Shown here piece after piece: positions 1 through 5,495 of a DNA stretch of 10,280 nt. The stretch is from an archaeon (GTDB taxonomy: Archaea > Asgardarchaeota > Hermodarchaeia > Hermodarchaeales > Hermodarchaeaceae). The position numbers and the translations under genes were made by a program. The notes under the pieces are model-generated. The model made no database searches, was not told where the DNA came from, and worked only from the letters and a program-made list of their open reading frames with translations. The first letter of the stretch is position 1. Every line of letters starts with the position of its first letter. The stretch spans positions 1 to 10,280 of the forward strand of contig JABXGS010000112.1 in assembly GCA_016550425.1 (NCBI GenBank), in the 5' to 3' direction.

Positions 1-355
1 CTTCGTCCACTTCAAGCACTCGCCGCATCTTCTTTAAATCAATAATGATACCTCCGGTTATTGCAAGAGTTCCACCGGCTACCCCACCGGCACCAGAAAC
101 GGGAATGAGAGGAATGCCTTCCTGATTGGCAAGTTTGACAATCTTTTGTATTTGATCGACGGTCTGTGGCCAGACAATCAGATCCGGTTGAGCTTCTAAC
201 ACTAATCGCCCAAGCCGGATTAAACGAAGAGGCCAAGCATCTCGGGAATAGCAGATTTTATCCACTTCCGCTGCTGACACATTCTCCTTCCCGAGCCAGA
301 CCTCAAGTTGCCGCTTAACACGATTCACATTGAAAGCCGTCGAAGTTTTAGACAT
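1..355 (-). CDS. FAD-linked oxidoreductase (GlcD/AGPS type), N-terminal part, cut by window edge
   Basis: Partial gene: it starts at an ATG at 355 and is still open at base 1, giving 118 residues. From about residue 57 the sequence matches the start of a PCMH-type FAD-binding domain (FAD_binding_4): PDLIVWPQTVDQIQKIV, then IPLIPVSGAGGVAGG (residues 81-95) in the place of the glycine-rich FAD pyrophosphate loop, then GGIIIDLKKM and LEVDE. The YSRDAWP segment near residues 36-42 resembles the region before this domain in glycolate oxidase subunit GlcD, D-lactate dehydrogenase and alkyldihydroxyacetone-phosphate synthase. Such enzymes oxidise 2-hydroxyacids or related substrates using bound FAD. 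The C-terminal substrate domain is outside the window, so the substrate cannot be told. No strong Shine-Dalgarno precedes the ATG; an AAAGG lies 12-16 nt upstream. The gene diverges from the small membrane protein at 543. Confidence 0.8.
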   Translation of the reverse strand, partial: MSKTSTAFNVNRVKRQLEVWLGKENVSAAEVDKICYSRDAWPLRLIRLGRLVLEAQPDLIVWPQTVDQIQKIVKLANQEGIPLIPVSGAGGVAGGTLAITGGIIIDLKKMRRVLEVDE

Positions 356-416
356 GATACTCAAACCTTTCCATCAGTGTTTTTAGTGAAATGAGGATAT
401 CTTTCCGAACAGACGG

Positions 417-426
417 GTACTAGTAC
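417..426. promoter_or_regulatory. 10-bp perfect palindrome between divergent genes (possible operator)
   Basis: GTACTAGTAC is a perfect palindrome, flanked by GACG (412-415) and CGTC (426-429), which are also inverted but offset by one base. It lies 62-71 bp upstream of the oxidoreductase ATG at 355, in the 187-bp space between two divergent genes. A regulator-binding site is possible, but a 10-bp palindrome can occur by chance. Confidence 0.25.
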
Positions 427-489
427 GTCCTCATTCATAAAAGCCAACTTCAGCGACCAAAACTCGGTTTTCAGGTAAGAGAAAAAGGC

Positions 490-495
490 TTTAAA
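490..495 (+). promoter_or_regulatory. Putative archaeal TATA box for the small membrane protein
   Basis: TTTAAA, preceded by the purine-rich GAAAAAGG (481-488) in the place of a BRE. It predicts a transcript start near 518, which leaves a leader of about 25 nt containing the AGGTG at 532-536 before the start codon at 543. The spacing is consistent, but AT-rich hexamers are common. Confidence 0.4.
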
Positions 496-542
496 CCAGA
501 AGCATTGCAGATACTCCAACTCCTCTAACTTAGGTGTATATG

Positions 543-725
543 ATGGTTCTATCACTGATAGGTAATGTCATGGCTTTGATTGGACTCTTATTGATTCTCG
601 GAAGTTGGACTTATCTCTACCAATGGGCCCATCAGGGTCCAAAAACCGCGCTCAGCCACTTCATGGAAAAGGGTCTGCTCTTTATTGGTTTGGCACTCAT
701 TGTTATTGCCTTACTATTCTTCTAG
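543..725 (+). CDS. Small two-helix membrane protein of unknown function (60 aa)
   Basis: I do not recognise this family. The 60-residue product has two hydrophobic segments, about residues 2-25 and 44-60, joined by a polar loop with a WAHQGPKTALSHFMEKG core. The C-terminus runs straight off the second helix (ALLFF). Possible starts are GTG at 534, ATG at 540 and ATG at 543; AGGTG at 532-536 is best spaced (6 nt) for the ATG at 543. Three things argue that this short frame is a real gene: a TATA-like box at 490-495 with suitable spacing, the Shine-Dalgarno, and a hairpin-plus-T terminator starting 25 bp after the stop. With positive residues only in the loop and none at either end, topology is hard to call. 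It may be a subunit or small stress-type membrane protein, but nothing here shows its job. Confidence 0.65.
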   Translation: MVLSLIGNVMALIGLLLILGSWTYLYQWAHQGPKTALSHFMEKGLLFIGLALIVIALLFF

Positions 726-750
726 CAAACAAGAACTCACAGTTTCAATA

Positions 751-776
751 AACTCGGTGACTACCGAGTTTTTTTT
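751..776 (+). terminator. Intrinsic hairpin terminator with T-run
   Basis: Perfect 8-bp stem AACTCGGT (751-758) / ACCGAGTT (763-770) with a 4-base loop GACT, followed directly by Ts so that 769-776 is an unbroken run of eight. The T-run is on the plus strand only, so it serves the 543-725 gene and not the methyltransferase arriving from the other side, whose stop is at 798. The form is that of a bacterial Rho-independent terminator; archaeal polymerases respond mainly to the T-run. Confidence 0.8.
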
Positions 777-797
777 ACTTGATAGTGAGTTCAAAGA

Positions 798-1550
798 CTA
801 AACTGATTCTGTAACGAATATTGCCCGAGATGATTCAGGCGTCCAAGGCTCTCGAGAAAAGGAAGAATAGAGCGTTTCAACCTGAAAGTGCGATTCAGCT
901 AGTAAAAATTTCACATCCTCTACAGAAAGGACCGCGAGCTGAGACCAATCAAACAAAGTCTCCGAAATTCGTCCTTCCTCATCCTGAATATCGAATCGAA
1001 GAACCGTATCTATCAATTTCTTTGAAGATTCAAGCCTCGTTGAAATGGACCGGGTTACTGCACCACCCTCTGGTAATGCCGCAGTTTCCAGGCGCCGCCA
1101 AGTCCCACTCGTATCGGATTCTCCGACCCATACATCGAAGACAAAAGAACCCTCCTTGTGAAGATGAGCTTTTACACTTCGCAAACAGCCTAATTGCTGC
1201 TTCCGGGTCACAAGGTATTGGAAACTCCCGGATGGGACATAGATAATCCGGAATTTTTGGTCTAGCTGAAAATTACTAATGTCCCCTGCAATAAACAGAA
1301 GACGACGGGCTATTTCTGCAGGCGCTTTTTGCAGTTTCTTTCGTGCCTCCTGGAGCATTTCTCGTGACTGCTCCAATCCCACTACAGTAATTCCATCCTC
1401 TGCTAAGGCAAAAGCGAAAATACCAGTCCCAACGCCCAATTCCAGCGCAGGAGAACCCGCTTCTTGGGCTAGCATCCGATAAAATGCCTTTTCTTTTTCC
1501 TTACCTTGTGCAAAGAGATCATAGAATTGGGCACTTGCATGATACGCCAT
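798..1550 (-). CDS. Class I SAM-dependent methyltransferase
   Basis: Predicted soluble methyltransferase of 250 residues with a Rossmann fold. The N-terminus MAYHASAQFYDLFAQG is the usual 'Y...A..YD' lead of Methyltransf_25/11-type enzymes. Motif I is ALELGVGTGIF (35-45), the SAM-binding glycine loop. E60 (VVGLEQS) sits at the end of strand 2, where it would bind the ribose hydroxyls. AGD (88-90) matches the adenine-contact motif, and FVFDVW (136-141) the later core strand. The C-terminal half has the beta-rich insert seen in small-molecule methyltransferases of this type, so a metabolite substrate is more likely than DNA or rRNA, but which one is unknown. The frame extends to a GTG at 1565, but the ATG at 1550 begins the conserved N-terminus and leaves the inverted repeat at 1560-1578 outside the gene. 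It diverges from the RadB-like gene. Confidence 0.85.
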   Translation of the reverse strand: MAYHASAQFYDLFAQGKEKEKAFYRMLAQEAGSPALELGVGTGIFAFALAEDGITVVGLEQSREMLQEARKKLQKAPAEIARRLLFIAGDISNFQLDQKFRIIYVPSGSFQYLVTRKQQLGCLRSVKAHLHKEGSFVFDVWVGESDTSGTWRRLETAALPEGGAVTRSISTRLESSKKLIDTVLRFDIQDEEGRISETLFDWSQLAVLSVEDVKFLLAESHFQVETLYSSFSREPWTPESSRAIFVTESV

Positions 1551-1559
1551 AAGAACCAA

Positions 1560-1578
1560 ACACACTCAGTGAGTGTGT
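1560..1578. promoter_or_regulatory. 19-bp perfect inverted repeat upstream of the methyltransferase (operator candidate)
   Basis: ACACACTCAGTGAGTGTGT: two 9-bp arms (1560-1568 and 1570-1578), perfectly complementary around one central G. It ends 10 bp before the methyltransferase ATG at 1550. The arm length and one-base centre are typical of a dimeric winged-helix or ribbon-helix-helix regulator site. With a one-base centre it would not fold well as an RNA hairpin without opening inner pairs. Confidence 0.45.
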
Positions 1579-1586
1579 AGGTTTGC

Positions 1587-1605
1587 GGGTTTTTGAGGGT
1601 TTTTG
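1587..1605. repeat. Two 9-bp direct repeats at 10-bp period
   Basis: GGGTTTTTG occurs at 1587-1595 and again at 1597-1605, so the period is 10 bp, about one helical turn. A weaker related unit, AGGTTTGC, precedes it at 1579-1586. The repeats lie in the divergent region between the methyltransferase and the RadB-like gene, next to the inverted repeat. Possible tandem protein-binding half-sites or a simple G/T-rich repeat. Confidence 0.4.
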
Positions 1606-1664
1606 TCACCTATTCAACAGCAGATTTCGCACCATACACGAGACTAACACGAATTCCTTAGAAG

Positions 1665-2444
1665 ATGAACAGGATGTTTCAGACAGCCTTCTCAATGGTA
1701 CAACATCAAGAAACCAAATGCCCCACAGCCAGCCCCCTCCTCGATGAGCTCTTGGATGGCGGCTTTGAAGCCGGGCTCAGCTACCTTATTTTTGGCAGCC
1801 CACACTGTACGAGCCTGCTACAACAAGCCATCGCTACCGCCCTTCTGCATTATGGTCCCCACCGACACGTCGCCGTCATCGATGCCAACAACAAAATTCG
1901 TCCAGACAACATCCTCAACAAGCTCCAAACTGCATCCCTTTCAGCAGCCCCTACTACTCATCTGCAACGACTTCACATCGCGCGTGCCTTTACCACAGAC
2001 CAGTTGTTATCACTCCTCGGCGAAGCACCAAACACGATTCATGGGTTCGATGCCCCGATTCTGTTCATCAATGGTCTTACACACCTCGTACAAGAGGAAG
2101 AAGAAGGCGATACATACACATCAGCAGCACTGGACTCCGTCACCGATCCCCGTGTCTTTCGCCGTGCCCAGCTTGCTGCACAAATAAAACAACTCGCTTT
2201 TGCTCATCAGGTTGCTGTCGTGGCTAGTGCCGATGCCCCCAAGCGTGAGTCAAAGCCGCCCCTCCGAATCGGTCAAGCGGCTCGCCATCGGTTCCACGTG
2301 CTCATCCACCATCATCGTCAGAACACCACTGACACGTTTACATTAGAGAAGCATCCCAGCCGTCCATGGATGCAACGGAGCACTGTCAATCCGCAGTCAA
2401 GACGCAGACTTAGCTCATATCAGACAACCCTCTTTGGCGAGTAG
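1665..2444 (+). CDS. RadB/Rad55-like RecA-fold protein with degenerate Walker A and B motifs
   Basis: Protein of 259 residues with the layout of archaeal RadB or Rad55-type RecA paralogs. The lead SPLLDELLDGGFEAGLSYLIFG (23-44) matches the strand-helix before Walker A. The strand with DAPILFINGLTHL (129-141) sits at Walker B. VAVVASADA (183-191) fits the next core strand. The end, with RIGQAARHRF and FTLEKHPSRP (225-234), matches the RadB C-terminus (LEKHRS.PEG type). Key residues are missing: the loop reads GSPHCTSL (44-51), so the P-loop lysine and threonine are Ser and Leu, and the Walker B aspartate is Asn136. ATP hydrolysis is therefore unlikely, suggesting a structural or mediator role, perhaps with RadA (inference). 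The tail QTTLFGE partly resembles a PCNA-binding motif. The gene is C-rich and G-poor on its coding strand. Starts at 1665, 1674 or 1695 are all possible. Confidence 0.7.
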   Translation: MNRMFQTAFSMVQHQETKCPTASPLLDELLDGGFEAGLSYLIFGSPHCTSLLQQAIATALLHYGPHRHVAVIDANNKIRPDNILNKLQTASLSAAPTTHLQRLHIARAFTTDQLLSLLGEAPNTIHGFDAPILFINGLTHLVQEEEEGDTYTSAALDSVTDPRVFRRAQLAAQIKQLAFAHQVAVVASADAPKRESKPPLRIGQAARHRFHVLIHHHRQNTTDTFTLEKHPSRPWMQRSTVNPQSRRRLSSYQTTLFGE

Positions 2445-2475
2445 GGTTGTCGAATCCATTCATTTTTTAGCTCAC

Positions 2476-2482
2476 GAGGTGA
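2476..2482 (+). promoter_or_regulatory. Strong Shine-Dalgarno of the EamA gene
   Basis: GAGGTGA is fully complementary to the conserved 3' end of 16S rRNA (anti-SD UCACCUC). It sets the start at the GTG at 2486; the overlapping GTG at 2484 hits a stop after 11 codons. Confidence 0.75.
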
Positions 2483-2485
2483 AGT

Positions 2486-3418
2486 GTGGCTTCAATTCGA
2501 GGAGCCACCCCTAAATTGAATCTCAGTGCTGTGAAATACTACATTCTGCTTATTCTAGCGATGATTTTCTGGGGTGGAAGCTGGGTCTCAGCCCAAATCG
2601 TTGTCACCGTAGCCCCTCCCATGACAGTAGGGTTCTTTCGCTTTTTCACTGCAAGCTTGATTTTCATCCCCTTGATGCTAGCCACCCAACCACAATCAAT
2701 GAAAACCTACACTGCACGAGATATCGGGTTCTTCTTTTTGTTAGGACTGATTGGCATTTTCGGGTATGGCATACTCTTCCTCATTGGCATGCAGTTCACA
2801 ACGGCAGCCCAAGGATCTATTATTGCTGGCATTAATCCGGTTACAGTGAGTCTGCTGGCCTTCATTCTTCTTTCCGAACGTTTGACCCCAAAATGGCGAT
2901 ACATCGGATTTCTATTCAGCTTCATTGGAATTGTGTTCGTTGTTGGCATTCAAGCTCTGCTCGCTTTTCAATTTGAGTACTTGATTGGGAATCTCATTCT
3001 CATTTGCGCCATGTTCACCTGGGGGCTGTATTCCATCCTGGGCAAAACCGTCATGAGGAACCGGACCTCCCTCGAAACCACCGCTATGGGGATTTTCTTT
3101 GGAACACTGATCTTTTTCATTGGAGCCATGTTTGAACAGTTCTGGACCCTTCCCCTCATGGTGGATTTGACCTTCTGGTTGAACATCCTCTATATGGGAA
3201 TTTTTGTCACTGTCTTAGGATTCCTTTTCTACTTCCTGGGAATTAAAAACCTTGGCGCTAGTAAATCTGCAGTCTTTATCGCTCTAGTCCCCGTCTTCGG
3301 CAATCTCTTCTCGTTTCTCTTGCTCCATGAACCCATCTACCCTACTTTCATTATTGGTTTATCTTTGGTCATTTTGGGTATTTTATTCATCAATTACCCC
3401 AGAGCACCAGCTAAGTAA
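2486..3418 (+). CDS. EamA/DMT-family membrane transporter (10 helices)
   Basis: Integral membrane protein of 310 residues with two tandem EamA domains, about 17-155 and 166-305, giving roughly ten transmembrane helices, the standard length for drug/metabolite exporters. The first helix carries the family's FWGGSW (28-33). The first repeat ends with INPVTVSLLAFILLSERLT (116-134), the usual P...L.....L.E motif, and the second with ALVPVFGNLFSFLLLHEPI (266-284), the same motif repeated. Members export amino acids, purines or other metabolites driven by ion gradients; the substrate cannot be read from sequence. It starts with GTG at 2486, chosen because GAGGTGA at 2476-2482 precedes it. The gene lies 41 bp after the RadB-like gene on the same strand, so read-through is possible. 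Its last 8 bp overlap the end of the convergent mutY gene. Confidence 0.9.
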   Translation: MASIRGATPKLNLSAVKYYILLILAMIFWGGSWVSAQIVVTVAPPMTVGFFRFFTASLIFIPLMLATQPQSMKTYTARDIGFFFLLGLIGIFGYGILFLIGMQFTTAAQGSIIAGINPVTVSLLAFILLSERLTPKWRYIGFLFSFIGIVFVVGIQALLAFQFEYLIGNLILICAMFTWGLYSILGKTVMRNRTSLETTAMGIFFGTLIFFIGAMFEQFWTLPLMVDLTFWLNILYMGIFVTVLGFLFYFLGIKNLGASKSAVFIALVPVFGNLFSFLLLHEPIYPTFIIGLSLVILGILFINYPRAPAK

Positions 3419-4127
3419 TTTTCTTTAACTGTGTTTTACCGTAAGGACAACTTTGAAGTAAAGGGCAAGAAGAACAGTCTGGAGTACGGGCAGGGCATTG
3501 GAGGGCACCAAAGTCTAATAGAGCTTGATTAAAAACATAGCCTTTGCTGGGAGGAATCACTTCCTGCGCAAGCTTCCAAAGTTGGTTTTTAGCGGGCATC
3601 CGGAATGGGTCGCCTGAAATACCAAAATAGCGTTTGAGGACTCGTTGGGTATTGGTGTCAAGAATGGGGGCATCAATATGAAAGGCAAAATTTAGAATCG
3701 CACCTGCAGTGTAGCGCCCAATTCCCGGCAAAGCCATAAGCTCTTCAAGTGTGTTGGGAAGCTGACTATTCATACTAGTAACAACGAATTTGGCGATTTG
3801 ATGAAGCCTACCTGGCCGGAAATTATAGCCAAGTGGACGCCACAATTGCTGAACTTCTTCCAGAGGTGCTGCAGCGAGAGCTTCGAATGTTGGGTAGGCA
3901 GTAAGGAATTCGTGATATTTGAGAATCACACGGTCGACTTGGGTTTGATGCAACATGATTTCTGAAACCAAAATTTGATACGGATCGCGAGTACTCCGCC
4001 AGGGGAGGTCCCGTCCATTTTCCTGATACCACTGCATTAACACTCGTTGAAATATTTGAATCCGTTCGGGAGTCGCTAGCGAAGCCGGAGCAAGATCGAC
4101 CGATTGCTTGGTTTTTTTGGTGGTCAC
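3411..4127 (-). CDS. mutY: Short A/G-specific adenine DNA glycosylase (MutY type) lacking the C-terminal domain
   Basis: Base-excision repair glycosylase of the HhH-GPD superfamily, predicted to remove adenine mispaired with 8-oxoguanine. Residues: LPWR (41-44); SEIMLHQTQV (55-64) with catalytic Glu56; LGY (99-101), whose Tyr matches the intercalating Tyr82 of E. coli MutY; helix-hairpin-helix LPGIGRYTAG (133-142); ILDTNTQRVL (155-164) with catalytic Asp157. A [4Fe-4S] loop follows with Cys211, 218, 221 and 227 in the C-x6-C-x2-C-x5-C spacing. The protein stops 11 residues after the cluster, at 238 aa against about 350 for E. coli, so the NUDIX-like 8-oxoG recognition domain is absent. A thymine-glycosylase role of the Mig type is an alternative, but Glu56 and the QTQV motif favour MutY. 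It starts with GTG: an in-frame TGA sits five codons upstream and no ATG is available. Confidence 0.88.
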   Translation of the reverse strand: MTTKKTKQSVDLAPASLATPERIQIFQRVLMQWYQENGRDLPWRSTRDPYQILVSEIMLHQTQVDRVILKYHEFLTAYPTFEALAAAPLEEVQQLWRPLGYNFRPGRLHQIAKFVVTSMNSQLPNTLEELMALPGIGRYTAGAILNFAFHIDAPILDTNTQRVLKRYFGISGDPFRMPAKNQLWKLAQEVIPPSKGYVFNQALLDFGALQCPARTPDCSSCPLLQSCPYGKTQLKKIT

Positions 4128-4149
4128 ATCTTGTTGACTTCAGTTGTGT

Positions 4150-4159
4150 CATAAAAAAT
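4150..4159. promoter_or_regulatory. Putative shared TATA element between divergent mutY and MFS genes
   Basis: CATAAAAAAT (minus strand ATTTTTTATG) lies in the 51-bp gap. Its centre is about 25 bp from the MFS ATG (4179) and about 27 bp from the mutY GTG (4127), so one box could place transcript starts at or next to both start codons, giving leaderless messages. I see no other good TATA-like box in the gap. Confidence 0.45.
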
Positions 4160-4178
4160 CATTGGAAATTGGAATTGA

Positions 4179-5480
4179 ATGGTGAAAATGGTCGAGAGGC
4201 ATAGCTTTTTGAATCGGATGCTGGCATGGCTGCGTATGGGTAGTCGCGAAGAGATTAGCGATTCATTGTCTAGTTCCAAAGTTCCCCAACGCTACATCTG
4301 GGGCATTTTGTTAGGATTTTCATTATACCATTTCGCGGCTTCAATTTTTTGGCAATTTGGGAGTTTCTACCTCTTTGCGGGGATTGGCGAAACGGCTTTT
4401 CTCCTAATCGGTCTCATTGGTGGACTTCCTGTTCTTATCGGGTTATTGGGTGTATACTTTTGGGGTTCATTATCCGATCGATGGCACCGCCGCATCCCCT
4501 TCATTATTCTAGGATTTATTGCTCAGACCATTAGTTTCTTTCTGTATATCTTCATCCAGGATAGCTTCACGTTTCTCGTCGTCACTTGCGTTGCATACTT
4601 GTTCTCACTCGCAGCAGTTCCGATGGCGAATGCCTACCTCACGGAAGCACGGACTTTCAAGGGAGGTGCAGTGGGATTATTACTAGCAACAAGTAGTGTC
4701 GGATGGTCTGTGGGAGCTTTCACAGGAGGATTTCTGTTTACTCTCATTGGCATGTCAGGCTTATTCTTGCTTGGCGGGTTTGCGTTTATTGCTGGAGCAT
4801 TGATGATCGGTATCATTGTCCGGGAAATCCCCCAGACAACTCGCGTTTCACAACCAGAAGAAGTTCCATCGAGATCAGAAATTATTCCCCGACCTTGGTG
4901 GAAACCACTAACGTGGATTCTCTTGGTTTTAGCTGCAGCTGTGGCTATTAGCAGCCTTGGTGTGAACGGTTTTGCATACTTCTTTGGAGTCTACCTAGTA
5001 TCAGAGATTGGGGGAACACCCTTAATGATTGGAATTGCTAATGGGTTTGCTTCGCTCTTTGGGTTAGGTGTGACCCTGGCCGCAGGACATGGTAGTGATC
5101 GAATTGGACGAAAACCAGTAATCCTCGTGGGATTTGCTGGCTATGCCATGTTTATGTTGGTGTATTTGTTTATCTTTGATCCATTTGTTGCCATGTTGTT
5201 ATGGTTCATTCCTCTCTATCCACTCATTTCCACGGCAGGCTATGCTGCTGCCGCTGATCTGAGTAAAGCTGAACGCCGTGGTCGTGCTATGTCAACGATT
5301 GCCACAGCGAATTCAATTGGACAGGCATTTGGACCTATTATTGGTGGAGCATTGGTCCAGTTTGTATTCTTCACGCTGAGAAGTAATTTGGTCTTTGCCC
5401 TTCTAATGAATGCCATCGCGTTCCTAATCGTCTTACTCATCGTACCAGAGACTCTGAAACATGAAAAGAAGAAGCAATAG
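4179..5480 (+). CDS. Major facilitator superfamily transporter
   Basis: Twelve-helix secondary transporter of 433 residues. A polar N-terminal stretch of about 38 residues precedes the first helix (IWGILLGFSLYHFAASIFW). The loop between helices 2 and 3 carries MFS motif A as GVYFWGSLSDRWHRR (91-105), and the second half repeats it as AAGHGSDRIGRKP (301-313). A charged central loop (about 215-242) separates the halves. Around 375-390 IATANSIGQAFGPIIGG matches the helix-11 signature of multidrug and sugar MFS members, and PETLKHEKKKQ is a typical cytoplasmic end. The substrate is not evident; a drug- or metabolite-efflux role is common for this architecture. The start is the ATG at 4179, about 25 bp after an AT-rich box, suggesting a leaderless message; ATG at 4188 is an alternative. 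It diverges from mutY and converges on the membrane gene ending at 5496. Confidence 0.9.
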   Translation: MVKMVERHSFLNRMLAWLRMGSREEISDSLSSSKVPQRYIWGILLGFSLYHFAASIFWQFGSFYLFAGIGETAFLLIGLIGGLPVLIGLLGVYFWGSLSDRWHRRIPFIILGFIAQTISFFLYIFIQDSFTFLVVTCVAYLFSLAAVPMANAYLTEARTFKGGAVGLLLATSSVGWSVGAFTGGFLFTLIGMSGLFLLGGFAFIAGALMIGIIVREIPQTTRVSQPEEVPSRSEIIPRPWWKPLTWILLVLAAAVAISSLGVNGFAYFFGVYLVSEIGGTPLMIGIANGFASLFGLGVTLAAGHGSDRIGRKPVILVGFAGYAMFMLVYLFIFDPFVAMLLWFIPLYPLISTAGYAAAADLSKAERRGRAMSTIATANSIGQAFGPIIGGALVQFVFFTLRSNLVFALLMNAIAFLIVLLIVPETLKHEKKKQ

Positions 5481-5495
5481 TACTTAAAGACGCGA

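Noticed and set aside
361..555. 64-codon minus-strand frame just before the FAD-linked oxidoreductase
   Set aside because: It overlaps the start and promoter of the better supported plus-strand membrane gene. It has no Shine-Dalgarno, a mixed composition with no domain or helix pattern, and covers what looks like a promoter region. A small leader gene is not fully excluded.
821..1246. 141-codon plus-strand frame opposite the methyltransferase
   Set aside because: It is antisense to a gene with clear SAM-binding motifs and has no recognisable features of its own.
1551..1565. Upstream GTG start (1565) for the methyltransferase
   Set aside because: It adds only five residues with no family match and would place part of the 19-bp inverted repeat inside the gene. 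The ATG at 1550 begins the conserved N-terminus.
1744..2187. 147-codon plus-strand frame inside the RadB-like gene
   Set aside because: It is a shadow frame made stop-free by the C-rich composition. The protein is Ser/Pro/His-rich without any motif, while the other frame gives a clear RecA-fold layout.
3823..4152. 109-codon minus-strand frame overlapping the 5' end of mutY, considered as evidence of a frameshift
   Set aside because: The mutY frame itself contains all conserved N-terminal motifs from its GTG start onward. The other frame is low-complexity Ser/Arg-rich shadow, so no frameshift is needed.
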